Notes: generated from the letters alone by a model not told the origin. Positions 8,541 through 18,959 are shown, counted from the stretch's first letter. The stretch: DNA of 20,607 nt from Priapulus caudatus (GCF_000485595.1 NW_014577465.1:72661-93267); one strand, 5' to 3'. Translations and numbers: made by a program.

Positions 8541-9618
8541 ATATTATGGTCTGAATATATTTTGAGCCACAACATGACTCAGCCGAGAGATCTCACACAA
8601 CGAAATAACCACACATAAGTCCCAAAAGACATTACACCCATATGCGGGCAGCAGCACATCCACGACGCAACCAACACGACACGCACAGAGCACGATGAGC
8701 AGTAACTACTCGTCAGAATCGCCCGACGCCAGTTCCGCACACGACTTCGCACAACCGCTGCACACATCTACGTCTCGAGAACTACACACACGAAATGCTG
8801 GATTGAGCACCTGCCAGCAACCAGATGTCAATCACATGGGGAGCAAATCACTGCCGAGCGAAACCAACATCGCACATCTGACACAAACCTACACCTAACA
8901 CATTTCCACGACGTACAGACAAGACATTCAGAGTTCACACGAGAACTATCACATTTCTGCAACCTTACAGACGACTAACTCACGAGCAGTTTCATCACAA
9001 CAAAGAGATTTATGGACCGAACGCAGCATGCTTTATTACGAGCCGATCCCTCACTCTATACTACGCCTAACAACACTCTGTCAAAAGACTTAATCGCCGC
9101 ACACATCAATACTTCCACATCTGTCCGACACATCTAATCGAGCTTGAAGTAAAAACAGTCACAAATTAACACAGTCTCTAACTATTAGAACGGTCTGTAT
9201 CGCACAGGGCACAGCATGCAATGCACACGTCACCGCGCGCAACACCACCGCACGCAATCAGGAACTGGGACGCACTGGGGTCACGCACGCACTCATCATG
9301 CACACACAGTGACACACTCACACGCACACGACACGCACACGCAACGCACACGCACATCAGCACACCAGTGACTATCTATGCACACGTACACGTCTACACC
9401 ACACGCTGCACACATAAGGACATCCATGCAATACGACTACATTTACATAGACCGCGAAGGGATAGACGGGACATAGGGACATAGCAGAGCTGACGCCGTA
9501 ATAGAGGCACAGGCACAGCGTGATGCGGATAGATAGGACACAATCGTGTTACTACTATCTAGATGATGCTCTCTAATCCTTGCGCCCACAGGCATCTGCC
9601 ACCTTGTGCTCGTAGAGG
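8541..9618. other. No gene; CAC-rich irregular sequence, possibly low-quality consensus
   Basis: This stretch is unusually dense in CAC, CGCAC and ACACA words on the plus strand. Only scraps resemble other parts of the window: GCAAATCACTG..CCGAGC near 8845 recalls 714-735 and 10,768-10,791. No reading frame looks coding. The texture, recognisable words separated by short CA-rich insertions, also occurs at 10,190-11,090 and 11,540-11,770. Confidence 0.45.
9285..9345 (-). repeat. Short inverted fragment of the GT array
   Basis: On the minus strand this reads GTGTGCGTGTGAGTGTGTCACTGTGTGTG, the distinctive marker segment seen at 7465-7495 in the GT/GC array, including the non-alternating TCACTG. 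Surrounding bases (9250-9410) are CAC-rich and less exact. Confidence 0.6.
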
Positions 9619-9798
9619 CTATGTCCCCTGACCTCTTTTGACTTTGGACCCTTTAGCCTATTTTGACTAACCCTAACCCTAACCCTATAGATAAATAAAT
9701 ATATATATATTATAAATTTATATATTATATATATATATAGTGGACTGCAGAATACTAAATACGAAGGGCCAGGTCAAACATAGGGTTAGGGGACATAG
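9619..9798. repeat. Foldback element with telomeric repeats and an AT core
   Basis: The ends are perfect 11-bp inverted repeats, CTATGTCCCCT (9619-9629) and AGGGGACATAG (9788-9798). Looser pairing continues inward for about 45 bp (for example TTTGAC with GTCAAA). Inside are three telomeric units (CTAACC at 9667-9686), then about 50 bp of AT alternation that is itself nearly palindromic, then a TAGGGTTAGGGG on the other side. It lies just before the second copy of the foldback element begins. Confidence 0.75.
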
Positions 9799-9840
9799 AC
9801 GCTTATCTGCGCCACTTTGTAGCTCTAGTGAACACCCACG

Positions 9841-11410
9841 TACGGTTGCCGCGTAGGCGCAGGTGTGGCCGCCACACGTCAAACGCGTACGCAGGCTATA
9901 GTTTACATAGACTAGGTCACTTGGTAGCTCAGTACATAGGCTGCGCAGTAACAGTTGCCGGCAGGGCTATAGGACATTCCTATTACATGCTAGGGACCGC
10001 AACCCGCTGACTGCCCTGCTGCAGTGCGCCAAAAATGGCAGTTTGAAGTTTGCCAAATTCGAAGTTCGTTACAAGGAATACCGCAAGCAGACCATTTCAA
10101 CGATAGTTACGGTTAAATTTTAGTTGCGGCATATAAACTTAAAGCATAATTCGACATCGATTATCAAAGTTGACGATGCTGGATTCAACGACTGACACTG
10201 GCACTCTTGATGCATCTACTCAAGAATCTGCAATAAGTCACATTAAGCGCACTAGACAATAAGACCAACACAAACACGCACCGCGCGCACTATCAGTGTT
10301 CGAATCCGCAAATATCACTCAGTGAGATCTACAACGCAAACGACGAGCAACTGTACCGTAATGAATAGTCCGTAAATTTGGAATGCTGGCGACTAACCGT
10401 AAATTTATGCCAACAAAATAAACATCGAGAGTTTCGAAGGCTATCAACGGCTTCGAAACTCCCACACCCTCTTATTGCTACGACACCACAGGACCCATCA
10501 TTCGAACGCACACGACGACAAATTCGTACAACATCGTCGATCACCCCGGCGAGCTAATGACAACTCTAGCGTACTACGTCGACACGTCAAGCTGTGTATT
10601 CAACTACTTGCACCTATATGTACCAGCACACACTTTCACTATGTTGTCTACACGTGCTAAAATCATCAAAGAACCGATAACTCAGGTGTATCCATATCAT
10701 ATTCCCGAAATGTCCCAAGAGTAAAAACCATAACGTACGGAATGCGGACCGCATCAGACTACCAGGATCGAAAATCACTGACGGCCGAGCATCGCACACG
10801 ACCGTGCGAACATAAGTCTACCGCGCTGCACTGTGAGCCACAATCACAAGTCTGTCACATCACGGACACACACGCACACGCACAGCGCGCTCAGCAAGTC
10901 ATCTACGGAAGCGCGCGGATTACCGGGCACGCACTCACACGATTTGATCAACTGTCCGCAACACCGCAATTTACGCTGAGCACTAAGCGCCGAGGCAACG
11001 TTCCATCATATTAGACCACGTCTACTGTAAGTAACACCGCAGCAGCTAGCAACCATGCACCACAACGACTAAATACCACGCGGTCATTGCGCCACTATAA
11101 AGTAAATGCGAGCGGTACCACTATTAACTAACACAAGGTGCCAGTTACTGTAACACTGCTAATACACATGCACTAATCGATGGTCGAATTATGCCTTTAA
11201 GACATATTCCACTTCGGATAAAGGCATTAATTGGTGATATCAGCAGACGTTTTTATACTTATAGCCTCAAAGTAACCGGTGTACTAAGTTGGTCCCGGAG
11301 CACCGTGAATATGAAGAGTCCTATAAGCCCTGCGCAACTGCACGCGTGCTATAAGTTACTGAGCTTCGAGCATATGCACTTAGATAGTCGTTGCGAGAAT
11401 AACACGGGTT
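9841..11410 (+). repeat. Foldback element, copy 2 (expanded and degraded)
   Basis: This is a direct repeat of 1-1190. Long shared stretches include TACGGTTGCCGCG at the start, GACCATTTCAACGATAGTTA (10,090), TCACTGACGGCCGAGCAT (10,776), and the right arm from 11,120 to 11,360. About 380 bases are added relative to copy 1, mostly CAC-rich insertions in 10,190-10,340 and 10,440-11,090. In places copy 2 preserves the outer hairpin stem better than copy 1. Confidence 0.75.
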
Positions 11411-11709
11411 TTAAAGCTTAAATCAACTTTGATAACATAAAGCACGAACACTATATACCCAAAACCGAAAAAGTCTTAACAATGTCATTCTAAGCGCTCG
11501 CTTCGCCCTACTAGAGATATACCGTGTAATTCCCCTAGCGTAAATGGCTGACTCGAACACGCAATGCTCGCTGACAACACACAAAGGCACCACACTCAAA
11601 AACACAACACACAGACAGATAAGAAACACAACAATCACAACAAAAATCAAACATAACTGGTACGAAGCATACGGTAAAACATGGTACACAACTCACAACG
11701 CATCGCTAC

Positions 11710-12660
11710 AACACACACGCAGCGGCAGCACGCACGCAACGCAAGCGCGCGCACGCGCACACACACGCAGTTAGTAAAATTTATCTCGCTATTGATGCTG
11801 GAAGCGTATCAATCCCTATGTCCACGAAAAGTCACGAAGTCAAACAAGACACACATTGGAGAATTTTGACGACTCCAGTGGCACCTATCATTTACATTAT
11901 ATACTACTACTTTATGACAGTCATTATGCTAATATATATTCACTTACAACAAAACTGAGTGCAGTATCACCAATTGTATGAAACTTTAAATCAACGTGGC
12001 GCATCTGGGGCTTCTTGGCGATATCTTCATAGCAGAGAAAAACGTGAAGGCGCCGCCGATAGGCGTGAGTGATGAGCACAGTCTCTGCCATATATATTGG
12101 AAATGGGAGTTGAAGTGCCTGTTCAGTACCATAACACTAATAGAACGAGAGCAACTTTGTCAACTTCTCTATCTGAGTGCACTAAGTATTATGACTCGAT
12201 TGTCGAAGCAACGCTGAAAGTCTCATCTTTAAAGCGAGGCGCAGATCAGACAAAGCTCACAAAGCAACAAGTTTTCCGGGCGATCCATATGCAACAAAGG
12301 AATCTAAGTATGCGGCGCATCTGCGGATATAATGTGAGCATTGGCTGTCGATTGCGAGCTGCATGCGTAGACTGAGCGTGAGCACATGAGAAAGTGCCTG
12401 TTGATGTATATTCACTCGGCACGCTGGTTCTAGTTAAAAAGTCCGGATGCTGGAAAGTTCCGGCTTCACGTCGCACACCTGAGTACTGCAGTCACAACGC
12501 AATAACACTACAGTCGTTGAACTACGATGTTAGTGAGAAGTATAGCTGGCAGTAGCACCCCACATTGTTATGGTGAGCAAGAGATTCGTCCTACTTTATC
12601 TCCTCCATTTTTATGACACCATTACTTGCCTTCGCTCGTGATGTCCCTACGCTCTGCGCG
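11710..12660 (-). pseudogene. Inverted copy of the THAP exon, its upstream region and the GT-array start
   Basis: Read on the minus strand, this follows 6,255-6,850 in order. 12,555-12,660 matches 6,255-6,335 (AAAATGGAGGAGATAAAGTA). 12,418-12,470 matches 6,400-6,465 (AAGTCCGGATG, AAAGTTCCGG). Around 12,290 matches the THAP start region. 11,850-11,910 matches the exon end (ACATTGGAGAATTTTGACG). 11,740-11,780 matches the start of the GT array (GCACACACACGCAGTTA). A short piece, TGATGCTGGA..CGTATCA at 11,795, instead matches 1421-1440 in direct orientation, so two sequences are interleaved. The THAP frame is not intact. Confidence 0.7.
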
Positions 12661-13319
12661 CACAAATCTCGCCGGAATTCTTTTTTCAACACGAGTCCAA
12701 GGCCGCGTCGCGAGTCTTTAGTGAATTGTCTGGCGCGTCTAGTAATCCTTCTCTAGTATCTGAGAGAAAACCTTAACTTCTACGGTTGCGGCTCCCATTC
12801 AATGTCCTATAGTAAAGCATTTTGTATCATTCTAACATTTCCACAATGTAATCTGTCAAACCCTGAAAAGATCAGTTCCCGCCAAGCGAGCCAATAATCC
12901 TCCACGAAAGAAGAAAGAGAATCATTTTGCACTACTAACAGTACCTTCATGTAATAACTTGAAATAGTAGTCTTTCAAATATAGACACGGCTTAGTTCAC
13001 TGTTTGAATTGTCAGACGTGTGGCCAAAGTGTGGTGCGTTTATTTGACGCTGCAAGTGTGTGTGTGTGTGTATGCCTGCGTAGAGTGCTAACACAGGCCG
13101 TAATATATATTACGCGATCGATCGATCGTGTACATCAAAAGCCGCCGCGGTCCGCGTGGCCTTGAATGGCTAGTTTTCCCTTCCATAGAAGTTTGTCAAT
13201 TGTTGCAATGGATCGCGAGCCCTGACTGGAGTATCTATTCAGCCCAAACTCAGTTTAGTACCCAATGAGAAGGCAGCTTTCATACACCCTTCGTCGGTTA
13301 TCTTAAAACAAATGGCAGA

Positions 13320-13428
13320 CCTTTTAAGGTGTGATTTTTAGTGGAGAATCTCCATCATGCCTTTAAGGTGTGATGTTTTTAAATGGAGCTCTCCATCATG
13401 GCCTCTTCAGGTTGTTGATTTATGGAGC
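13320..13428 (+). repeat. About 42-bp tandem repeat, copy 2
   Basis: This matches 2359-2476: repeated TTTAAGGTGTGAT..TTT with GGAG.TCTCCATCATG spacers, in the same three-unit arrangement with small indels. Confidence 0.65.
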
Positions 13429-14413
13429 GTGAAAAGTCCCCTATGTGTGTTCTAGGGAGTCATTAGTAAAGTCCTCCATGTACTGTTTCAAATCTGAAAA
13501 GCCATGGATGGCCTATCTTCGTTTCGAGGCAACGACCAAGCCATGCTAGCATAATGCGCCCGGGTGACACACACAAGGACTACAGATGTTCTTAAATACT
13601 GAGTGAAATGCTTCTCTAAACAACAAATTATTAAGATGTTGAGAAGCGTAAGTACATAACGCTTAATAACGTAGAGATTCACTATGTTAGACCGTATCGT
13701 GCACTCAGTATCAGCCAAATCGACGCTATTGGAGAATATATCGTAGATAGATCGCTTTCGCATGTGATAGTGTGCACAACAGAGCGCAGCGTCTTGAGGC
13801 GAGTTCGACAGAAGGACCGAAGTGTAGAGCCATAATACGCTCCGCAACCTGCCGATTTAATTTTTGATTTGTTATTGGTGCACACAGCGCATGACTAGCG
13901 GTGTAAAACTCTGTGCTGATTGTGCAAGCGACAGCATATTCTAGTAATCAGAGCCAATTTTTAACAAGAAATTACACGATATATATACTAATAGAGTGAT
14001 ATGGTTGATCTAATAGGAAGAGCGAGGGTTGAGAGAATTACATTTAACAGCAATAGCAAAGAGAGATAGTCTCGTTTTTCATTTATAACATTAATCTATT
14101 GCTCAGAGAGACGTATTTTAATAGTATATGGCTAGTTATTTTAGACGGTCAAATGAGATAACTAGTCCACATCAAGATATCATTATGTATTGAATTCAAA
14201 TTCATGATTTCTAACATTCTAATTCATTACAAGTAATATACAATGCGATCTTACTATAAAAGTTTATAGGCAATCACTAAATTTATTATACAATTCAATA
14301 AGTGCTCACAGAAATTTGCTTCGAGCAAGAAACATTATATATAGGTAAGTACTGGTGAGAAGGTGTAAGAAGAATTATACGATGTCCGTATTCTGGGCTG
14401 TTCTGTGTGTTAG
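13429..14413. other. No gene; degraded copy of the NEDD1 upstream region
   Basis: This corresponds to 2477-3203 with many indels. CTAGCATAATGCGCCCGGGTG near 13,548 and ATGTCCGTATTCTG near 14,381 match copy 1 closely. The right arm of the second inverted repeat is only poorly recognisable here. No separate coding region is seen. Confidence 0.55.
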
Positions 14414-14562
14414 GTGAATACTGCTGCTGCGAATGCGGTTTGGCGACAGCAGGAAAAACGACATCAAAAAGCTGTGGGACAGCCAGTAGACTACATCACT
14501 GGTCCAGTGATCACTTCAACCTCACGCGTCGGACGTGGCCTGCGTCGACTGAGTACGCGATG
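14414..14562 (+). pseudogene. NEDD1: NEDD1 exon 1, copy 2, frame-broken
   Basis: Same acceptor and donor contexts as copy 1 (TTAG| and GATG|GTAAGC), with an ATG at 14,433. Runs are lengthened (GGTTTGG for GGTTGG, GGAAAAACG for GGAAACG, CAAAAAGC for CAAGC). AGCCAGTAGACTAC replaces AGCAGTGACTAC, and a short extra segment precedes CTTCAAC. The start region frameshifts within four codons and cannot encode the propeller start as written. The pattern looks like raw long-read error as much as decay. Confidence 0.8.
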
Positions 14563-14598
14563 GTAAGCTGGTAAGCTATATAATGTATAGGCTGAGAG

Positions 14599-14967
14599 CA
14601 GGCGTGCAAAAATTAACGGAGTCCGGAGTCAAATACTCCCGCTGATTTACTGTGCGGACTTCCTGATTTGACATATGCAGGAGTCTGTGTGACTCCTGAA
14701 AAATTCTTGCCATAACAAACTAGTTCGTTCGCGGAGGCACGGGCCTCGCGGAATTACCGCGTAATTTATTTTCAGCTAATGTCCAAAGAAAAATCTTGGC
14801 AGACGTGCAACTGCATGATATCTTAAAATAAGCACATCGTTATGGTAATATCTTTAATTTGAACCTTCAGATCGCGACCTACTTCATTTTTGCTGGAGAC
14901 TCACCTCATTTGAGTGTAAGGAGTCAGCTGGACCTCCCGTGTTCAAAAAGTTAATTTCTACTCCCTG
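14599..14967. mobile_element. MITE-like element in intron 1, copy 2
   Basis: This is the orthologue of the 3374-3724 insertion. TGAGAG lies immediately before (14,593-14,598) and immediately after (14,968-14,973), and the CAGG...AATTAAC and GTTAATTTC...CCCTG termini are preserved with small indels. The interior matches along its whole length. Confidence 0.75.
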
Positions 14968-15019
14968 TGAGAGGGGTGTTTCTTCGCCGATGTCAGGGCG
15001 TATCGTCAATGCAACGCCT

Positions 15020-15290
15020 TATCTCTATCCATATCACTAAACCCCTAACCCTAAAACGCTCTGCATCTAATGAAACGCCCTTTACGTAGTAACCATAAGC
15101 TAATCCAAACCATAAATATAAACCTAACCCTAACCAATCAATGTTTACCATAACCCAAAAACTACACTGCTAAAGCCCACCTAAAGCGCTAAATCCAACC
15201 AAATACCCTAAATTAAGTTCTATACACATAACCCTAACTCTATGAATGCTACGACTACACTAAATCATATACTTTCAAAGTAAACCAGAA
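15020..15290. repeat. Degenerate telomere-like repeat, copy 2
   Basis: C/A-rich DNA with scattered CCCTAACCCTAA and AACCATAAA words matches 3779-4022 in the same position after the MITE. Confidence 0.65.
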
Positions 15291-15605
15291 ATAATGCGAG
15301 ACAGAGAGAGAGGTCGATTAGTGAGGTACTTTCGTGACAAAATGTAGGGGTAGGCAAAGTTGGGAGTAAACGAGCAATGCATGCAGTTTTAGCAAATTCA
15401 ACTGAGGCAGCAGAGTTCGACTTTGTGTGAATACTTTTCAGTGCTAAATCTTGCATACAATCTGGTTCTTGTATAAGGTGAAATTGATGTCAAACGAGGT
15501 AACCTATACATTGAATGTGACCTTTTCGAGGACTGTAATTGTCACATGAAGTGATGAATAGATTGTCTAATAATGATAACTCACGTGAAATAATTCTACG
15601 AGCAG

Positions 15606-15703
15606 GGTCCGTCTCGCTCATCATCAAAGTCTGGTGAAAAGTGTTTTTGTAAGCAAGATAGAATGGCGGCCACTCCTACATATAGAAGAAGGTACCTGTT
15701 GCT
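15606..15703 (+). pseudogene. NEDD1: NEDD1 exon 2, copy 2, frame-broken
   Basis: Matches 4320-4414 with indels: GGTCCGTCTCG for GGTCCAGTCTCG, GTGTTTTTGTAAGC for CTGTTTTGTACAC, and extra bases in AGAATGGCGGCCACT. The acceptor (GAGCAG|GG) and donor (GCT|GTAAGT) survive. Confidence 0.8.
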
Positions 15704-15983
15704 GTAAGTATACAATCTTTAATGTAATTTTATGGGCGGTGTGTGCGCCAGAGGTTTAACTTTGAACTCACGATACTAGATTTTTGCCTAATTATAATAT
15801 ATCTAAATACATACTTACTCTCGTAAGTCATTCTTTAACTAAACACATTTTGAAACCAAGTTTCACAAAGTCAAACATACAAGCGAACGGAGAGAGCCGC
15901 GTGCGCGCGAGAAATGTGCCAGCGGTCGTCGGTGGAGAGTGGGCGATTGGTGACGTTCAGGATGTTTATCTGCCTGCGAGCAG

Positions 15984-16105
15984 GAGGGTCAGACGTGCTT
16001 GCGTACACTCCGCTGTTCGCTACTTGCTCAGCCGGAGGTCGGAGTGGAGTCGTACGACGATTTAGACCTGAAAGACAAGCAAAGCTAAAAAGAAACGATA
16101 CGAAG
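15984..16105 (+). pseudogene. NEDD1: NEDD1 exon 3, copy 2, frame-broken
   Basis: Matches 4672-4788 beginning GAGGGTCAGACGTGC. Small indels break the frame (for example GTACGACGATTTAGACCTG for GTACACATTTATGACCTG). The donor is altered: GAAGGCTGAAGG stands where copy 1 has GAG|GTGAGC. An extra GGAGAGAGCCGCGTGCGCGC block lies upstream of the acceptor. Confidence 0.8.
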
Positions 16106-16123
16106 GCTGAAGGACTTAAAAAA

Positions 16124-16275
16124 CTAATGATAACATAACTATTGTATTAATTTATTCAATCCCGAGGTGAAGAAGCGCATTAATCTACTAGCCCCGCTAG
16201 CTAGTGGGCACGGTGCGCGCGAGATAATGATTAAAAAACTAATGATAACATAAACTATTGTATTATTTATTCAAT
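16124..16275 (+). repeat. Intron 3 direct duplication, copy 2
   Basis: CTAATGATAACATAACTATT and its partner occur at 16,124-16,160 and 16,239-16,275, as in copy 1, with one- or two-base insertions and a somewhat longer spacer. Confidence 0.8.
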
Positions 16276-16764
16276 TTTATTAAGTAGGTTAGACGCTGTA
16301 GTCTGTACGTTTAAGCTTCGCAGCCACCTGAGTGGCTAAAAATCACTATCTTTTTGATTAGTATGCTAACCAGTGTCGGGTGTAAGAGTGAGTCTATAAT
16401 GAGTAGTCTTACTAATACCTTGAGATTCAATTAAGTTATAAGACATTGCAACCACACAAATATCAGGCTGGGCGCACACCGATTCTCGGCTTGTTCAATA
16501 AACTCATGCAGGGTCTGCATAAAAAAATGCGTTGGCAATTTGTAGAAATAACTAATGAACGTAGCTAACAATTAATGCTAGTGAAAACAGCATTTGCGTA
16601 CACAAACGGGAGCTGGCATGAACGGATATCCGACTGTTTATCATGCAGTTATTATCCGCCTTATTTATTGTCTATATTATAAAATTATTGATTGACGCGA
16701 TTTAAATTATCAACCTATATTGTTACGTCGCAGCTCATTTCCTATTGTTGATGTATGTCGCTAG

Positions 16765-16911
16765 GGTCACAGTCGGAGGTGAAGCCTGTCCTGCTAGTTC
16801 AACCCAACGACCTGTAATGTCGCGGCCCGGGCAAGCAAGTTGGCGCATCATCCTGTTCAACGTTGTCACTGGCATTGCGGTCTTGCACCGCTCACGTCGC
16901 CGAAAACGCAG
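16765..16911 (+). pseudogene. NEDD1: NEDD1 exon 4, copy 2, frame-broken, donor lost
   Basis: Matches 5396-5536 (GGTCACAGTCGGAGGTGA, CATCATCCTGTTCAACGTTG). Indels break the frame several times. The donor reads GCAG|GAACC instead of GCAG|GTAAGC, so it would not splice as written. It is followed at once by the minisatellite, as in copy 1. Confidence 0.8.
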
Positions 16912-16913
16912 GA

Positions 16914-17650
16914 ACCACCTGTATATCACATAGAACACACCTGAGAAACACATAGGCACTCGTCTGAAAACACCTGTAATCACATAGGCACACTTGAATA
17001 CACCTGTAATTCACAATAAGCACACCTGAAAACACTGTAACACATAGACACCGTGTAATGCATCATTAGGCAGGCACCTGGAAACACCTGATAATCGACA
17101 TAGACACAGCCCTGAAAAACACATAGTAAGGCATGCTGTAATTCAGCATAGCAGCACCTGGAAAACACCTAGTAATCACATAGACAACCGAAAACCACAA
17201 GCCTGTAAAATCACATAGGCACACTGTATCACATGAGAGCACCATCACTGAAAAACACACAACCTGTAATCACATAGGGCACACCTGTATTCTCATAGAC
17301 ACACGCTGTTAATGCACAATGGGCCAGCACCTGTAATCACATAGGCACACCTGTAATTACATAGTCACACCTGTAATCACATAGACACACCTGTAATCAC
17401 ATAGACACACCTGTAATCACATAGGCACACCTGTAATCACATAGGCACACCTGTAAGATGTACATAGTCACACCGTAATCAGGAGGCATAGTCACACCGG
17501 TAATCACATAGTCACACCTGTAATCACATAGGCACACCTGGAAACACCTGTAATCACATAGGCACACCTGGAAACACCTGTAATCACATAGGCACACCTG
17601 AAAACACACCTGTAATCACATAGGCACACCTGCAAACACCTGTAAGTACA
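16914..17650 (+). repeat. 20-bp minisatellite, copy 2 (longer allele)
   Basis: Same CACACCTGTAATCACATAGR unit and the same shortened variants as 5541-5838, but about 735 bp long. 16,914-17,330 is indel-ridden, while 17,330-17,650 is nearly perfect. The right end continues into a different satellite instead of the AT-rich DNA that follows copy 1. Confidence 0.9.
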
Positions 17651-17661
17651 CTTCTAACCAC

Positions 17662-17730
17662 TAGCTAGCGCCAAAACAGTCTAATCGTCTGCTTCCCCGC
17701 GTGAAGGCAGTCAGACGCCTGCAGTACAGC
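17662..17730 (+). repeat. First block of the TCGCCGCGTG / GCAGGC unit
   Basis: AACAGTCTAATCG, a pyrimidine-rich stretch, CCGCGTG, then GGCAGTCAGACGCCTGCAGTACAG. This block is separated by about 820 bp from four further blocks at 18,553-18,949, so the 37-bp array lies between two occurrences of it. Confidence 0.75.
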
Positions 17731-18552
17731 TACTAACGACAAACACACAAGTACATAGAACACTAGCTACTATGACAACACACAAGTACATAGGAAATCA
17801 CTAGCTACTAGATGACAAACATCAGCAAGTACATAGAACACTAGCTACTAATGACAAACACACAAGTACATAGAACACTAGCTACTAATGACAAACACAC
17901 AAGTACATAGAACACTAGCTACTAATGACAAACACACAAGTACAAATAGCAACAACTAAAGCTACAATTGACAACACACAAGTAGCATAGAACACTAAGC
18001 TACTAATGAAACACATCAAGTATAAAAAAAACATAGAACACTAGCTAACTATGAATCAACACAACAGGTAGCAATAGAACTACTAAGCTACTACGACTAA
18101 AGCACACAAGTCTGACACTAGCCTACCTAACGACAAACCACACAAAGTAATATAAACACTAGCTACTAATGACAAACACACAAGTACATAGAACACTAGC
18201 TACTAACGACAAACACACAAGTACGTAGAACACTAGGCTATCTATGACAAACACACAAGTACATAGAACACTAGCTACTAACGACAAACACACAAGTACA
18301 TAGAACACTAGCTACTAATGACAAACACACAAGTACATAGAACACTAGCTACTAAACACACAGTCAAGTCACATAGAGGAGATACTAGCTAGGCTGATGA
18401 CAATACACAGGGCCAAGATAAGCTAATAATGAAGCTTACTGGAGCTACTTCAACATCGAACTAACACCACAAAGGTACATAGAACTAGAGGGCGTAGGAA
18501 GCAAGTAACTTAAAGACGACAAACACATCAAGTACATAGAACACTAAGCGTA
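17731..18552 (+). repeat. 37-bp minisatellite
   Basis: Tandem 37-bp units read ACTAGCTACTAATGAC, then AAACACACAAGTACATAGAAC. Exact 37-bp spacing is seen at 17,840 and 17,877. Many units are near-identical (17,820-17,940 and 18,160-18,360). Stretches at 17,940-18,120 and 18,360-18,540 are heavily indel-damaged. ACTAGCTACTA gives repeated CTAG cores. There is no coding content. Confidence 0.9.
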
Positions 18553-18949
18553 AGCGATAAAACAGTCCTAATCAATTTGCTTTCGCCGCGTGCAGGCAGT
18601 CAGACGCCTGCAGTACAGCTACTAACGACAAACACACAAGTACATAGAACACTAGCTAGCGATAAACAGTCTAATCGTTTGCTTTCGCCGCGTGCAGGCA
18701 GTCAGACGCCTGCAGTACAGCTACTAACGACAAACTACAGCAAAGTAGCGATAGAATACTACTAGCTAGCGATAAGACAGTCCTAATCAGTTGTGCTTTC
18801 GCCGCGTGCAAGGCAGTCCAACGCCCCTGCAGTACAGCTACATAACGACAAACACACAAGTACATAAACATGCTAGCCCTAGCGATAACAGATCTAATCG
18901 TTTTGCTTATCGGCCGCCGTTGCAGGCAGTTCAGACGCGCAGTACAGTC
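18553..18949 (+). repeat. Higher-order satellite of about 110 bp, four units
   Basis: Blocks starting GCGATAA.ACAGTC.TAATC at about 18,553, 18,659, 18,769 and 18,880 are spaced 106-111 bp. Each has about 62 bp with TTTCGCCGCGTG and GCAGGCAGTCAGACGCCTGC (a GCAGGC/GCCTGC hairpin), then CAGTACAG and one 37-bp-type unit. Units become more degraded to the right. Confidence 0.85.
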
Positions 18950-18959
18950 AACATCATAG

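Larger units (their letters stand above)
9841..17650 (+). repeat. Second copy of the 1-5,838 region
   Basis: The foldback element, the 42-bp tandem repeat, NEDD1 exons 1-4, the intron 1 MITE with its target duplication, the telomere-like tract, the intron 3 duplication and the 20-bp minisatellite all recur in the same order and orientation. The offset grows from 9,840 at the left to about 11,370 at exon 4. Differences are dominated by small indels, often in homopolymers, with few substitutions in aligned stretches, and are as frequent in exons as in introns. The right end falls inside the minisatellite. Confidence 0.9.

Noticed and set aside
17731-18949. CRISPR-like array of about 37-bp repeats
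   Set aside because: Units are directly adjacent with no unique spacers, there are no cas genes, and the context is an animal genome, so this is a minisatellite.
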